Below, piece after piece: positions 37,187 to 46,973 of a stretch of 64,000 nucleotides of DNA. Where the stretch lies: NCBI RefSeq assembly GCF_041916735.1, contig NZ_JAYRYY010000005.1; one strand, given 5' to 3'. The stretch comes from Zoogloea sp016790385. GTDB taxonomy: Bacteria > Pseudomonadota > Gammaproteobacteria > Burkholderiales > Rhodocyclaceae. Each line of letters starts with the position of its first letter. Position 1 is the stretch's first letter. The notes below the pieces were generated by a model. The model searched no databases and was not told the origin of the DNA. It saw nothing but the letters and a program-made list of their open reading frames with translations. The position numbers and the translations under genes are program-made.

Positions 37187-39142
37187 TCAGGGATTGATCA
37201 GCTTGTCGGTGGCCGCCTCATCCACCAGGGAGACGGGCCGGAGCACACGGGTCGGCGCCAGAGACGCCTGATGGGCCAGGGCACGCGCGGTGACCGCCAG
37301 CACGACCGGGCTGTCCGGGTCGGCAATCAGCACAAGTTGCTGAGCGGGGCCGATCAGCGCCACCACCCCCTGCATCACCTTTCCGTCGGGCAGCCCCACC
37401 GCGACGGGCGAGCCGATTTCCACATCGGCCCATTCGGCGGGCAGGCTGAGATCGCCGACAAAATGCTGCTTGTGCCGGAGGACCTGAAGATGCGGACAGC
37501 CCGCCTGCACGCTCAGGCTGGGGCCCATGGGCTGACGCCGCGAAGGCGCGGGCAGCGGGTGAGCGGCGACAAGCGCGGCAATCAGGTTGCGGCAGGGCGC
37601 CAGGCCCTCCCGCACGTGCGCTTCGGAAAGACCGATGTAGCGCAGCCCGTCCTCCAGCCCGGCCATCAGCGCCGGCAGCTGGGTCATGAGCATCTGGCGG
37701 CGGTCGGCGTCCGGGTCGGGCCGGGCGCTTTCCAGAAGACGTTGGGCGACTTGTTCGCGGGCGACCCACTTCGGGCTGCCCGGGCCGTAGCGGTAAGCGG
37801 CCTTGGCCAGTACGTGCAACCAGTAACCTTCGACGAACTCCCGGGCCACGGAATCCGGATATCCGGCACTCATCGCAGACACGGCCTGACTTGCCTGGAG
37901 CAGCGCCACCTCGCGGCGCTCCAGGCGCTGCGCCGTATCCCCATGGACGGCCGCCCTCGACAGGGCAGCCTGTTTGCGCGCTTCGAGAATGGACTCAACC
38001 TTGGCCAGGGCGGCCATCGCGTCCTTGTCGTCAATCCGCGGAGCCTTGAGCAGGGATTGGGCAAGACGCATCAACGATTGAAGCACCGGCAGCTCGGGGG
38101 ACACATCGGGTGCCATCCCACGCCCCAGATCGGCGATCAGGTCCACGAGGCGCAGGGCCGGGTGCCGAGGCTCCGCCAGCAGGCTCTCGCTGCGCAGGGC
38201 CAGCCGCAGCAGCGGCACTCGCAATTGCCCCATGACCGTGCGGATCGGGGCAGGCAGGGCCGCAAGGCGGGCCGCGTAGTTGCAGATCGTCTCGATGATC
38301 TCGACCGCCGCGGCTCGGGGGGGCGCAAGGAGCGCCCCCAATTCGCTTCCGCCAACCGAGGCCGGCACGCCTTCACCGTAACGCTGACGCTCGACCAGCC
38401 AGGCGTCCACCCGCTCCACCAGGGCGGCGGCCAGACTTGCGTCCATGCTGCGGGGCGCTCCGGCACCCTCACAGCGCGCCAGCACCGCCAAGCGCAGGGA
38501 TGCCACCGGGTCCATGGGGAGACTGCCGCGGGCCACCGGCCCATCGGACCAGGCGAGTTGGCAGACTGGGGGCGCTGTCGGACTTGGCGCCGCCTCGATG
38601 ATCGGTTCAACGAGGCGATGCTCAAGGTTGCGGTAGTAGCTGCACAAGTGACTGCACAGAGACGGTTCAAGCTGCTCTATGAACTGAAGCGCTTCATCCG
38701 CGCTGAGCCTTTCGGTGTCCCGGAAGTCACGCAAGGCACGACAGACGGCTTCGGGGCCGACCGGCAGCTCGGCGCCCAGCGTCCGGCCGGCCGCCTCGAA
38801 GACCTCTTTCATGCGCAGGTGAAGAACGGACAGTTCGCGCTTGCAGAAGCTGCGCAGGCGCTGCTCCATATTCATCAACTCGACCGCGAAATCCATGTCG
38901 TGATCGTGCACAAGGCTGATACGCGAGGCGGTGACACCCTTGGCGTACTCGCCGACCGGACTGCCGGCCAGTTCGTCGAAGCATTCACCCGCGGCCTGCG
39001 CCAGCCCTTCAAGCCAGTCGGAATGCTGGATGACCTCCTTCGCCGCTTCATGAAGCGTGTTCAGGAAGCTCTCACGGCAGTAGGCCAGGCGGGTGTCGAC
39101 CTGGCGAGAGGAAGGGGAATACGGCGGTTGGGCGCGTTGCAT
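37187..39142 (-). CDS. DUF1631 family protein
   Basis: 651 residues from the start at 39142 (MQRAQPPYSPSSRQVDTRLA); an earlier in-frame Met is possible. Conserved DUF1631 features are the N-terminal helical part with SRISLVHDHDMDFAVELMNM, the middle segment ALRLVDLIADLGRG and the C-terminal beta-rich part VGDLSLPAEWADVEIGSPVA. It is mostly alpha-helical and cytoplasmic. DUF1631 is widespread in beta- and gammaproteobacteria, and some members are linked to cyclic-di-GMP or thymidine phosphorylase annotations without proof. It is oriented like uvrA, 88 bases upstream of it, and could share its transcript. Confidence 0.82.
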   Translation of the reverse strand: MQRAQPPYSPSSRQVDTRLAYCRESFLNTLHEAAKEVIQHSDWLEGLAQAAGECFDELAGSPVGEYAKGVTASRISLVHDHDMDFAVELMNMEQRLRSFCKRELSVLHLRMKEVFEAAGRTLGAELPVGPEAVCRALRDFRDTERLSADEALQFIEQLEPSLCSHLCSYYRNLEHRLVEPIIEAAPSPTAPPVCQLAWSDGPVARGSLPMDPVASLRLAVLARCEGAGAPRSMDASLAAALVERVDAWLVERQRYGEGVPASVGGSELGALLAPPRAAAVEIIETICNYAARLAALPAPIRTVMGQLRVPLLRLALRSESLLAEPRHPALRLVDLIADLGRGMAPDVSPELPVLQSLMRLAQSLLKAPRIDDKDAMAALAKVESILEARKQAALSRAAVHGDTAQRLERREVALLQASQAVSAMSAGYPDSVAREFVEGYWLHVLAKAAYRYGPGSPKWVAREQVAQRLLESARPDPDADRRQMLMTQLPALMAGLEDGLRYIGLSEAHVREGLAPCRNLIAALVAAHPLPAPSRRQPMGPSLSVQAGCPHLQVLRHKQHFVGDLSLPAEWADVEIGSPVAVGLPDGKVMQGVVALIGPAQQLVLIADPDSPVVLAVTARALAHQASLAPTRVLRPVSLVDEAATDKLINP

Positions 39143-39212
39143 GTGGGGGCGGCTTATCAGTGTCAAACAATGTTATCGAGAAGCCCCACTTTTGTGCGCA
39201 GCCTCCAGGGCC

Positions 39213-39716
39213 TTAGCGTGAATAAAGCCCGAGCCTCTTCAACACGCGGCGCGCAGTAATCCACGAAAAGAGACCGACCAGCGTCCATTTGCCGGTCGAG
39301 CACAGGGCGGAGAGGGGTATCGCGACGCTGTCGGCCCCCACCGGACCGGACAGGAGCGCCAATTGCAGCAGGTTCTCCCCCAGATCAAACAGCCCCGCCA
39401 CTGGAAGGAGCACGGCAAACCGCGACGCTGCTGCGCGTTCCCCCGGGTCGAACAAACCCCCATGGCGCGCGATCAGGTAGCCAAACAGGGAAAACACGCC
39501 GATATGAATGAAATCCGCAGAAAAGTGACCACGGTAGAGGGCACGCCCGGCCTCCCCCCACTCATCAAGAATCTCCCAGTAGCGATGGGGAGAAAACGTC
39601 AGCTGAAGCACCACAATATTCGGCCGCAGGGCATGCACCAGGCTGGCCAGATAGGCTTGAGACAGCACGAACACCGATGTCGCCACGATGACCACGGCTT
39701 TGGACGAAGACTTCAT
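39213..39716 (-). CDS. small integral membrane protein, four predicted helices
   Basis: A 167-residue protein. Hydrophobic segments are at about residues 8-28, 70-85 (HIGVFSLFGYLIARHG), 98-120 (FAVLLPVAGLFDLGENLLQL) and 135-152 (WTLVGLFSWITARRVL). The first loop contains a motif F-S-x-x-x-Y-W-x-I-L-D-E-W, and helix 3 ends in L-F-D-L-x-E-N. These conserved acidic and aromatic spots suggest a defined but unknown family. It lies upstream of the DUF1631 gene in the same orientation. A terminator for topB separates it from that gene. Confidence 0.7.
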   Translation of the reverse strand: MKSSSKAVVIVATSVFVLSQAYLASLVHALRPNIVVLQLTFSPHRYWEILDEWGEAGRALYRGHFSADFIHIGVFSLFGYLIARHGGLFDPGERAAASRFAVLLPVAGLFDLGENLLQLALLSGPVGADSVAIPLSALCSTGKWTLVGLFSWITARRVLKRLGLYSR

Positions 39717-39810
39717 GGACTCGCTCCGGACAATAGGCGGGGTTGTGGGTGCATGAAACAGGTAGTCGCCGTCCAGCGCCCCCCGGCCGCGGACACCCCG
39801 TAAACGGCAA

Positions 39811-39835
39811 GAAGCCCGCAGGTGCAGCGGGCTTC
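39811..39835 (-). terminator. intrinsic terminator of topB
   Basis: On the minus strand GAAGCCCGC, 7-base loop, GCGGGCTTC, followed by TTGCCGTTT, starting about 25 bases after the topB stop. A nine-pair GC-rich stem and a moderately T-rich tail support termination. Confidence 0.65.
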
Positions 39836-39860
39836 AGATGAAATTGACATCGGACGCGGC

Positions 39861-42383
39861 TTACTCGGCGGCTGCCTTTTTTCGGCTCGCCGGCTTTTTG
39901 GCTGCCGCCGGTGCCTTGGGCTCCTTCTTCTCAAACTCGAACCCGACCTTGCCATCCTCTCCCCTCACCAGGAAGGCAGAGAACTTGCGCTTGGTGCGGC
40001 TGGAGACGAAACCCCGCAGCAGATCCGTTCGGCCCGTATCGAGAAGCTTGTGCATCTGCTCCCGCTCGATGGGTTGTTGCAGGATGATCTTGCCCGATCG
40101 GAAATCACAGGACTTGTCAGGCCCCACGGACTTCTCGCAGACATACGAGAGTCCATGCTCATAGACCTGGCTGCTGCACTTGGGGCACTGGCCGAGGGCG
40201 TCCTGCCCCGAGAAATCCACCGCCTCGGCGGCCTCGTCCTCCTTGGGCTGACCGAAGTCGAACTCGGGCTGCTTGTCGTCGTTCAGGCGGATCTCGGCAT
40301 TGAAGAGCCTTCCCATCTTGTTGCGGAAGCCCAGCAGCGGCCCCACCCGTCCGGTGGACAGCAGGGTCTCGATCTCGGGGATCTCGAACTGACGGCCGGC
40401 GACGATCTTCCAGGCGCTCCAGTCACAGGCCTGGCAGGCGAATTTCTTGTAGTTCTCCTTCACCAGACCACCGCACTTCGGGCAGGGCGTCTGCAGGGTG
40501 GCGAAATCACCGGGAACGGTGTCGGATTCGTATCGCTTGGCCCGCTCGACGATGTCGCGGGTCATGGCCTGAATGTGATCCATGAAGTCGGCGCGACTGA
40601 GGGCGCCCCGCTCCATCTGGGCCAGCTTGTGTTCCCATTCGCCGGTCAGCTCCGGCGATGTCAGCTCATTGGTGCCAAGGCCCCGCAGCAGGGTGATCAG
40701 GGAGAAGGCCTTGGCGGTGGGAATCAGCTCCTTCCCGTCACGCAACATGTAGGTTTCGCCGATCAGGTTCTCGATGATCTGGGCACGGGTGGCCGGGGTG
40801 CCGAGGCCGCGGCCGGCCATGGCGGCCCGCAGCTCTTCATCGTCCACCATCTTGCCGGCGCCTTCCATCGCCGACAGCAGGGTCGCTTCGTTGAAGCGTG
40901 CCGGCGGTTTGGTGACCAGCGCCTTGAGCAGGATCTCGTCGGTGCTGACTTTCTCGCCGGGCTCGACCACCACCAGCTGGGGGGTGCCGCCATCCTCCTC
41001 GCTCACCGCCGCGGCCTTGCCATACACGGCCAGCCAGCCCGGATTGACAAGGATCTTGCCCTCGGTCTTGAAGGCTTCGCCCTCGACCCGGGTGATGCGG
41101 GTGGTGACACGGTACTCGGCCGCCGGGTAGAACACCGACAGGAAGCGCCGGGTCACCAGGTCGTAGATCTTGGCTTCGGCCTCGGACAGGCTCTTGGGGG
41201 CCGTGCCGGTGGGGATGATAGCGAAGTGGTCGGAGATCTTGGCGTTGTTGAAGATGCGCTTATTGGGCCTGGCCCAGCCCTGCTTGATGATCTCGTTGGC
41301 AAAGGGGCCGTACTCGTCCGGGAGGCCGCCGAGGATGCCCTTGACCTGGCCGACGTAGTCTTCGGGCAGGGCTCGGGCGTCGGTACGCGGATAGGTCAGC
41401 ACCTTGTGCTTTTCGTAAAGTGCCTGGGCAAGCTGAAGCGTGGTGCGGGCCGAAAAACCGAAACGGCCGTTGGCCTCACGCTGGAGGGAGGTCAGATCAA
41501 AGAGCAGCGGCGACAGCTGGGTGGAGGGTTTGGACTCCTCCTCCACCGTGCCGGTCTTGCCTTCGCACTTGGCCTTGATCGCCTCGGCGCAGGCCTTCTC
41601 CCACAGGCGGAAGGCGGTGGCGTGCTCCGCCAGCGGCGCGCCCTCCTCGGGTTTCTTGAAGCCTTCGTCGAACCAGCGGCCCACATAGGCACCGGCCTGA
41701 CAGCCAAAGCTGGCCTCCAGCTCCCAGTAATCGGTGGGCTTGAATGCCCGGATCTTCTCCTCGCGCTCGACGACGATCGCCAGGGTGGGCGTCTGAACGC
41801 GACCGACGGTGGTCAGGTGAAAACCGCCCGTCTTGGAGTTGAAGGCCGTCATCGCCCGGGTGCCGTTGATGCCGATCAGCCAGTCGCTTTCGGCGCGGCA
41901 CACGGCCGCTTCACGCAGACCCTCCACGTCGGCGGCGGCCCGCAACTGGGCAAAGCCCTCGCGGATGGCGTTGGCGGTCATGGATTGCAGCCACAAGCGC
42001 TGCACCGGCTTGGCCGTGCCGGAGTGCTGCACGATGAAACTGAAGATGAGTTCCCCTTCGCGGCCCGCGTCACAGGCGTTGATCAGGCCGGTGACGTCTT
42101 TGCGCTTGATCAGGCGGGTCAGCAGCTTGAGGCGATCCTCGGTCTTTTCGATGGGATTGAGCGCGAAATGGGGCGGGATCACCGGCAGATGTGCAAAGGA
42201 CCACTTGCCGCGCTTGACCTCGAATTCGGCCGGCACCGTCAACTCCAGCAGGTGACCAACCGCCGACGAGAGAACGTAGTGCTCGGACTCGAAGTAGTCC
42301 TTTTCCTTGGTGAAGCCCCCCAGGGAGCGGGCGATGTCCGCTGCAACCGAAGGTTTTTCCGCAATGATCAGTTGCTTGCTCAT
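39861..42383 (-). CDS. topB: DNA topoisomerase III
   Basis: An 840-residue protein. It has the Toprim domain with KQLIIAEKPSVA and DAGREGELIFSF (acidic metal-binding residues), domain IV SDWLIGINGTRAMT, and the active-site region VLTYPRTDARALP with the catalytic tyrosine. The segment GLGTPATRAQIIENL belongs to the core. The C-terminus carries two zinc-ribbon-like units (CPKCGG...CQACDW and CPKCSS...CEK...CDF) and a Lys/Ala-rich basic tail (AAAKKPASRKKAAAE). It is a type IA enzyme that decatenates and relaxes negatively supercoiled DNA. It is last in the lysM-dprA-smg-topB cluster. Confidence 0.95.
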   Translation of the reverse strand: MSKQLIIAEKPSVAADIARSLGGFTKEKDYFESEHYVLSSAVGHLLELTVPAEFEVKRGKWSFAHLPVIPPHFALNPIEKTEDRLKLLTRLIKRKDVTGLINACDAGREGELIFSFIVQHSGTAKPVQRLWLQSMTANAIREGFAQLRAAADVEGLREAAVCRAESDWLIGINGTRAMTAFNSKTGGFHLTTVGRVQTPTLAIVVEREEKIRAFKPTDYWELEASFGCQAGAYVGRWFDEGFKKPEEGAPLAEHATAFRLWEKACAEAIKAKCEGKTGTVEEESKPSTQLSPLLFDLTSLQREANGRFGFSARTTLQLAQALYEKHKVLTYPRTDARALPEDYVGQVKGILGGLPDEYGPFANEIIKQGWARPNKRIFNNAKISDHFAIIPTGTAPKSLSEAEAKIYDLVTRRFLSVFYPAAEYRVTTRITRVEGEAFKTEGKILVNPGWLAVYGKAAAVSEEDGGTPQLVVVEPGEKVSTDEILLKALVTKPPARFNEATLLSAMEGAGKMVDDEELRAAMAGRGLGTPATRAQIIENLIGETYMLRDGKELIPTAKAFSLITLLRGLGTNELTSPELTGEWEHKLAQMERGALSRADFMDHIQAMTRDIVERAKRYESDTVPGDFATLQTPCPKCGGLVKENYKKFACQACDWSAWKIVAGRQFEIPEIETLLSTGRVGPLLGFRNKMGRLFNAEIRLNDDKQPEFDFGQPKEDEAAEAVDFSGQDALGQCPKCSSQVYEHGLSYVCEKSVGPDKSCDFRSGKIILQQPIEREQMHKLLDTGRTDLLRGFVSSRTKRKFSAFLVRGEDGKVGFEFEKKEPKAPAAAKKPASRKKAAAE

Positions 42384-42602
42384 GCCTGTGATGCGCCTTC
42401 TGGCGCCTGACTCCGAGGGTGTTGGGGAAGGGCCGCGAACCGGGCCGGACAGGTGAGCAGGAACCTATCCGCGCGGGGACGCGGAGCGTGCCGGAAGGCC
42501 GGGACGGAAAGGAGCGACAACCGGACAGCCACCCTTGCAGGTTGTTGGGAAGAGCGGCGCATCATACGAAAGCCGGCGCCGGGCGTGCAAGCGACCAGAG
42601 GC

Positions 42603-43082
42603 TCAATGCACGGCGAATGGCGCCGGCTCCTCGTCATCCGCTTCGGATTCGTTGAGCAGCTCGTCGAGGATGAGTCCGTTGATGGGACGGTCCTGCTGCC
42701 ACAGCACCATCAGCACGATCACCTTGAGGTTCTCCAGCTCGATCTCGGTCTCGCCAAGGGCGAGCGCCCGTTCGACGATCATCTCACGGCATTCGGAGTC
42801 CAGAATGCCGGCGTTCTCGAGAAAGAGCAGGAAGCCCCGGCATTCGACACCCAGACGGACCTGCTCATCGTCGGAATAGATGCGCAGGGAGCCCGCCCGG
42901 GAAAACTGGGCAGGCCGTTCGCCATCGGAAAGCTGGCGCAGTCCGGAAAGCCACTCGAGGGCTTCAGTGATTTCTTCTTCCTCGAAGCCGGCGGCCGTCA
43001 GCTTGCGGGCCAGTTGCGCGGGTTCCGGGCACGCATCGGCGTGGACGTAGTTCTCGAAGAGGTACACGAGGATATCGAACAT
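42603..43082 (-). CDS. smg: Smg family protein (DUF494)
   Basis: A 159-residue acidic protein. It starts MFDILVYLFENYVHADACPE, the family hallmark, followed by LARKLTAAGFEEEEITEALE, and ends WQQDRPINGLILDELLNESE. The smg gene typically lies next to dprA near def-fmt, as it does here. Molecular function is unknown; proposals link it to DNA uptake or topoisomerase activity because of gene order only. It is cytoplasmic and all-helical. Confidence 0.93.
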   Translation of the reverse strand: MFDILVYLFENYVHADACPEPAQLARKLTAAGFEEEEITEALEWLSGLRQLSDGERPAQFSRAGSLRIYSDDEQVRLGVECRGFLLFLENAGILDSECREMIVERALALGETEIELENLKVIVLMVLWQQDRPINGLILDELLNESEADDEEPAPFAVH

Positions 43083-43108
43083 GGCGCGTGGGCCTGAGGC
43101 CGGTCATT

Positions 43109-44197
43109 TTAGAGACGCTGGAGGCGCCCTCCGGGCAGGCGGGCAACCCGTCCTTCGAGCTCCAGCGATAGCAGAATGGCGGAGAGCGCTTCCGGCGTCA
43201 AGCTGGTGCGGTGCACCAGGGTATCCACATCCACCGGGTCATGCCCCAGGGCAGAGAGCACCTTGTCGTCGCCCGCGCCCCCCTGAAAGTGCCCGGTTTC
43301 CCCAATCGGCGCGGCTTTCGGCACGGCAAGGCGCAATTCCTCGAGTATGTCTTCGGCACATTCGACGAGTTTGGCGCCGTCGCGGATCAACCGGTGACAC
43401 CCCCGCGCCAATGGTGAATGAATCGACCCCGGAATGGCGAAGACCTCGCGCCCGCAATCAGTGGCGAGCCGTGCGGTGATCAGGGAACCACTCTTCACCG
43501 CCGCCTCCACCACCAGAACACCGCACGCAAGGCCGGCGATGAGCCGATTGCGGCGGGGGAAGTTGTGGGCCAGTGGCCCCATCCCCAGGGGAAACTCACT
43601 GACGATGGCGCCGGCCGCCGCAATCCGCCTGGCCAGGTCGCCATTGCGCGCGGGGTAGATCCGGTCGGCGCCGGTGCCAATCACCGCGACGGTACTCCCC
43701 GGCCCGCTCAAGCCGCCCCGATGGGCCGCCGCGTCGATGCCCAGGGCCATCCCGCTGACAATGCTCAGCCCGGCCCCGGAGAGGCAGGCGGCGAAGGCTT
43801 CGGCATTGGCCTCACCCTGGGGCGTGGCGCTGCGTGCGCCCACCACCGCCAGCGCAGGGCGTGATAACAGGCCGGTGTCACCCTTGACGTAAAGGCAGAC
43901 GGGCGGATCGGGGATTTCCAGCAAGGACGCGGGATAAGCGGGATCACCCAGGGTCAGGAGGGTATTGCCCGGCTCTTCCGCCCACCGGAGCGCCTGTTCG
44001 ACCGCCGCGCGGCTGTCGTGGTCTAGAAGCAGGCGCGCTGCCGGACCACCGACGACGGACGCAATGGCGCCATAGCCGGCGTCGTAGATCAGGTGGGGCA
44101 GGCCGAAGGCGGCCAGCAACTGGCGCTGACTCGCCGGACCGAGGCCCGGCGTAAGGCTCAGGCGCAGCCAGGGCGCGAGAGGATGTGGCTCCGCCAA
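43109..44197 (-). CDS. dprA: DNA-processing protein DprA (Smf)
   Basis: A 362-residue protein. N-terminal helical region (WLRLSLTPGLGPASQRQLLA), then the Rossmann-like core with ALAVVGARSATPQGEANAEA, IVSGMALGIDAAAHRGGLSG and GTGADRIYPARNGDLA (nucleic-acid-binding site), and the C-terminal winged-helix-like domain VDTLVHRTSLTPEALSAILL. DprA binds incoming single-stranded DNA and loads RecA during natural transformation. It lies 17 bases after the LysM gene and 27 before smg. Confidence 0.95.
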   Translation of the reverse strand: MAEPHPLAPWLRLSLTPGLGPASQRQLLAAFGLPHLIYDAGYGAIASVVGGPAARLLLDHDSRAAVEQALRWAEEPGNTLLTLGDPAYPASLLEIPDPPVCLYVKGDTGLLSRPALAVVGARSATPQGEANAEAFAACLSGAGLSIVSGMALGIDAAAHRGGLSGPGSTVAVIGTGADRIYPARNGDLARRIAAAGAIVSEFPLGMGPLAHNFPRRNRLIAGLACGVLVVEAAVKSGSLITARLATDCGREVFAIPGSIHSPLARGCHRLIRDGAKLVECAEDILEELRLAVPKAAPIGETGHFQGGAGDDKVLSALGHDPVDVDTLVHRTSLTPEALSAILLSLELEGRVARLPGGRLQRL

Positions 44198-44213
44198 ATG
44201 GCACCCCGCTCCA

Positions 44214-45323
44214 TCAGGGTTTGCGGACGCTGTCGGAAATGGTGGCCGGCCCGTTGCTCTCCATCACGAGGGCATAGGCCAGACGCTCGAAGACACGGAA
44301 GACGAAGACCAGACCGTAGCGCTGCTCCGGGAGCTTGTAACGCATGGCCGCCCCCACGTTCTCTTCGCGGTAAACCGCCTCCCCCCGGTTGCGATGCAGT
44401 GCCAGCACATGCCCGACTTCAATCTGATCGCGCTTGCCGACACTGATGGCCACCACGTCGTGACGACCTGCCCCGCCGACACCGTTGTAGATCGACACGA
44501 CCCGGCCGGTGACCTCCTGTTCGGGCGCATGGGGCACATAGCTCGGCAGGTCGGCGCGCCCGGCGGGCAGCAGCCGATCCCCCTTGCCGATCTCCTGTTT
44601 GAAGGACGTGACGACGAGACTGGCCGGAATGGGCGCCCCCTCCCGCGCCGTCTGGGTATCCCCGCCGGCATCGGGCGCCAGCACGCCGGCCTGGGCGCTG
44701 ACCCGGGCCTGGCCCAGGTAGGCGGCCTCGAAACCCAGCACCTCACCCGTCACTGGATCCTTGAGGGGGCGGGCCTTCCGGTATACGTTCCAGCTGCTGA
44801 TTTCCGGATCGATACGCGTCGCGAAGATGGTGTCGCCGCGGCTGGTGAACACCCGCCCCTCCTGGGTGGCCACAACGATACCGGCCCGGCTGTCGTCCGC
44901 CTCGTCAACCACCAGGGGCTCCGACAGGAAGGGCATGATGGCACGCAGCGGAATGCTATGAATCGCGCCACCGGCCGGGTCGGAATAGACCTGAGGGAAA
45001 CGCTTTTCGTAAAGCGGCCGATCCGACGGCCCCCCGATGCGCCTGCCCAGCTTCAGGGTGGGGCCGTTGCGGTCGAGGACCACAACCTGCCCGGGGTAGA
45101 TCAAGTGGGGGTTGCGGATCTCCTCCCGGTTCAGGCGCCACACTTCGGGCCAGCGCCAGGGCTCACGCAGAAACTTGCCGGAGATGCCCCAAAGGGTGTC
45201 ACCCGAAACCACAACGTGGCTGTCCGGGGCGTCGTCAGCCAGCCGGATCGGGGCTGTGGCGCCGGCAGCGGCAGGCACCAGGGCGGCGACGCCGATGAGG
45301 AGGGCGGATATAATGCGGATCAT
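44214..45323 (-). CDS. exported LysM domain-containing protein
   Basis: A 369-residue protein starting at 45323 (MIRIISALLIGVAALVPAAA), with a signal peptide of about 22 residues. One LysM domain lies at about 34-84 (HVVVSGDTLWGISGKFLREP, then WPEVWRLNREEIRNPHLIYP and GQVVVL), the insert form typical of betaproteobacterial LysM proteins beside dprA. The long C-terminal region (about 100-369) is beta-rich with several VGESD/GKGDRLLP-like segments and no known domain. It is probably periplasmic, binding peptidoglycan. It is divergent from def over about 145 bases. Confidence 0.9.
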   Translation of the reverse strand: MIRIISALLIGVAALVPAAAGATAPIRLADDAPDSHVVVSGDTLWGISGKFLREPWRWPEVWRLNREEIRNPHLIYPGQVVVLDRNGPTLKLGRRIGGPSDRPLYEKRFPQVYSDPAGGAIHSIPLRAIMPFLSEPLVVDEADDSRAGIVVATQEGRVFTSRGDTIFATRIDPEISSWNVYRKARPLKDPVTGEVLGFEAAYLGQARVSAQAGVLAPDAGGDTQTAREGAPIPASLVVTSFKQEIGKGDRLLPAGRADLPSYVPHAPEQEVTGRVVSIYNGVGGAGRHDVVAISVGKRDQIEVGHVLALHRNRGEAVYREENVGAAMRYKLPEQRYGLVFVFRVFERLAYALVMESNGPATISDSVRKP

Positions 45324-45467
45324 TGAAGTTGCGCTCGCTTTCGGCGGACAGTTGCGCCGCATCGTGGGCATTCTGTGTGGCGGAGCCCGACACCCTCGCG
45401 GTCAAGACGCAGGCATCGCATATTTCGCTCAAAATTCTGCACGTAAAGTCTTCATCCGGCAATATTT

Positions 45468-45971
45468 ATGGCTCTTCTTCCGATTCTCCGCTACCCCGAT
45501 CCGCGGCTGCATACCCGCGCCACCCCTGTGGCCGAAGTGAATGACGAGGTCCGGCAGCTGGTCGCTGACATGGCCGAAACCATGTACGAGGCTCCAGGCA
45601 TCGGCCTTGCCGCCACCCAGGTAAACGTCCATCGCCGCGTGGTGGTCATCGACGTTTCCGAAGACAAGTCAGCCCTGCTTGCCCTGATCAATCCCGAGAT
45701 CATCGCCCGATCCGGTGAGCAGATCTGTGAAGAAGGGTGCCTGTCGGTGCCCGGCATCTACGACAAGGTCGCCCGCGCCGAGACCGTGCGGGTGCGCGCC
45801 CTCGACCAGCAAGGCCGGACCTTCGAACTCGACGCGGAAGGCCTGCTGGCGGTGTGCATCCAGCACGAACTCGACCACCTGGAAGGCAAGGTCTTCGTCG
45901 AATACCTGTCCCAGCTCAAACAGACCCGCATCAAGGGCAAACTGGCCAAGAAGGCCCGGATCACCGCCTGA
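45468..45971 (+). CDS. def: peptide deformylase
   Basis: A 167-residue protein. All three motifs are present: I, PGIGLAATQV; II, EEGCLSVPG with the metal-ligand Cys; III, HELDHLEGKVFVEYLS (HExxH with catalytic Glu). It begins ALLPILRYPDPRLHTRATPV, the usual start. It removes the N-formyl group from nascent proteins using a ferrous or other metal ion. The TGA stop shares its A with the ATG of fmt (TGATG), which couples the two. Confidence 0.97.
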   Translation: MALLPILRYPDPRLHTRATPVAEVNDEVRQLVADMAETMYEAPGIGLAATQVNVHRRVVVIDVSEDKSALLALINPEIIARSGEQICEEGCLSVPGIYDKVARAETVRVRALDQQGRTFELDAEGLLAVCIQHELDHLEGKVFVEYLSQLKQTRIKGKLAKKARITA

Positions 45972-46906
45972 TGAAAATTGCCTTCGCCGGAACCCCGGAG
46001 TTCGCCGCTGTCGCCCTCGAAGCCATCCTCGCAGCCGGTTTCGACGTCCCCCTTGTCCTGACCCAGCCTGACCGCCCGGCCGGGCGTGGCATGCAGCTCC
46101 AGCCCAGTCCGGTCAAACAGGTGGCCGTGGCGGCCGGCATCCCGGTGCATCAGCCGGAAAAGCTGCGCACCCCTGAACAGCAGGCCCCCCTGGCCGAAGC
46201 GGGCGCCGACGTGCTGGTCGTGGCGGCCTACGGCATCATCCTGCCCCAGGCTGTGCTCGACCTTCCGCGCCATGGCTGCCTCAACATCCACGGCTCCTTG
46301 CTGCCCCGCTGGCGGGGTGCCGCACCGATCCACCGGGCCATCCAGGCCGGTGACACGGAAACCGGCATCACCATCATGCAGATGGACGCCGGGCTGGACA
46401 CCGGGCCCATGCTGCTCAAGCGCTCCGAACCCATCGACCCGGACGACACCACCGGCAGCCTCCACGACCGCCTGGCCTGGCTGGGTGCCGAGATGATCGT
46501 CGAAGCCCTCGAAGCGCTGCCCGGCGGCAACCTCGTTGCCACGCCCCAGCCCGCCGACGGCGTCACCTACGCGGCCAAGATCGGCAAGGCCGAAGCCGCC
46601 GTGGACTGGACCCGGCCGGCGGTCGAGCTTGAACGCATGATCCGCGCCTTCAACCCCTTCCCCGGCGCCTTCGCCATCCATGGCGAAACCCCGATCAAGC
46701 TGTGGCGGGCCCGCGCCATCGACGCCATCGGCACCCCGGGAGAAGTGTTGCTGGCCGAAGGGGCGGGGGTGATCGTTGCCTGCGGCGAAGGCTCCCTGTG
46801 CATTACCGAACTCCAGAAACCCGGCGCCAAACGCCTCTCCGCCGCCGACTTCCTGCGTGGCATGCCGATTGCCGTTGGCAGCCGCTTCAGCGGGCCTGCC
46901 CATTGA
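45971..46906 (+). CDS. fmt: methionyl-tRNA formyltransferase
   Basis: A 311-residue protein. ATG 45971 overlaps the def stop by one base; longer in-frame extensions run through def and are not real. MKIAFAGTPEFAAVALEAIL opens the formyltransferase fold. The catalytic region is CLNIHGSLLPRWRGAAPIHR (Asn, His) with ITIMQMDAGLDTGPML. The C-terminal OB-like domain (about 205-311) contains FPGAFAIHGETPIKLWRARA. It formylates initiator Met-tRNA. The def-fmt pairing matches its biochemical partner role. Confidence 0.97.
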   Translation: MKIAFAGTPEFAAVALEAILAAGFDVPLVLTQPDRPAGRGMQLQPSPVKQVAVAAGIPVHQPEKLRTPEQQAPLAEAGADVLVVAAYGIILPQAVLDLPRHGCLNIHGSLLPRWRGAAPIHRAIQAGDTETGITIMQMDAGLDTGPMLLKRSEPIDPDDTTGSLHDRLAWLGAEMIVEALEALPGGNLVATPQPADGVTYAAKIGKAEAAVDWTRPAVELERMIRAFNPFPGAFAIHGETPIKLWRARAIDAIGTPGEVLLAEGAGVIVACGEGSLCITELQKPGAKRLSAADFLRGMPIAVGSRFSGPAH

Positions 46907-46973
46907 ATCTTTCGCCATTCACCCCATCTAAACATCCGCTTTCCGCATTCACCCGAAAGGACGGATAAACACA

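Noticed and set aside
39822..42410. 862-codon open frame opposite topB
   Set aside because: Antisense shadow of a convincing topoisomerase III; low-complexity translation.
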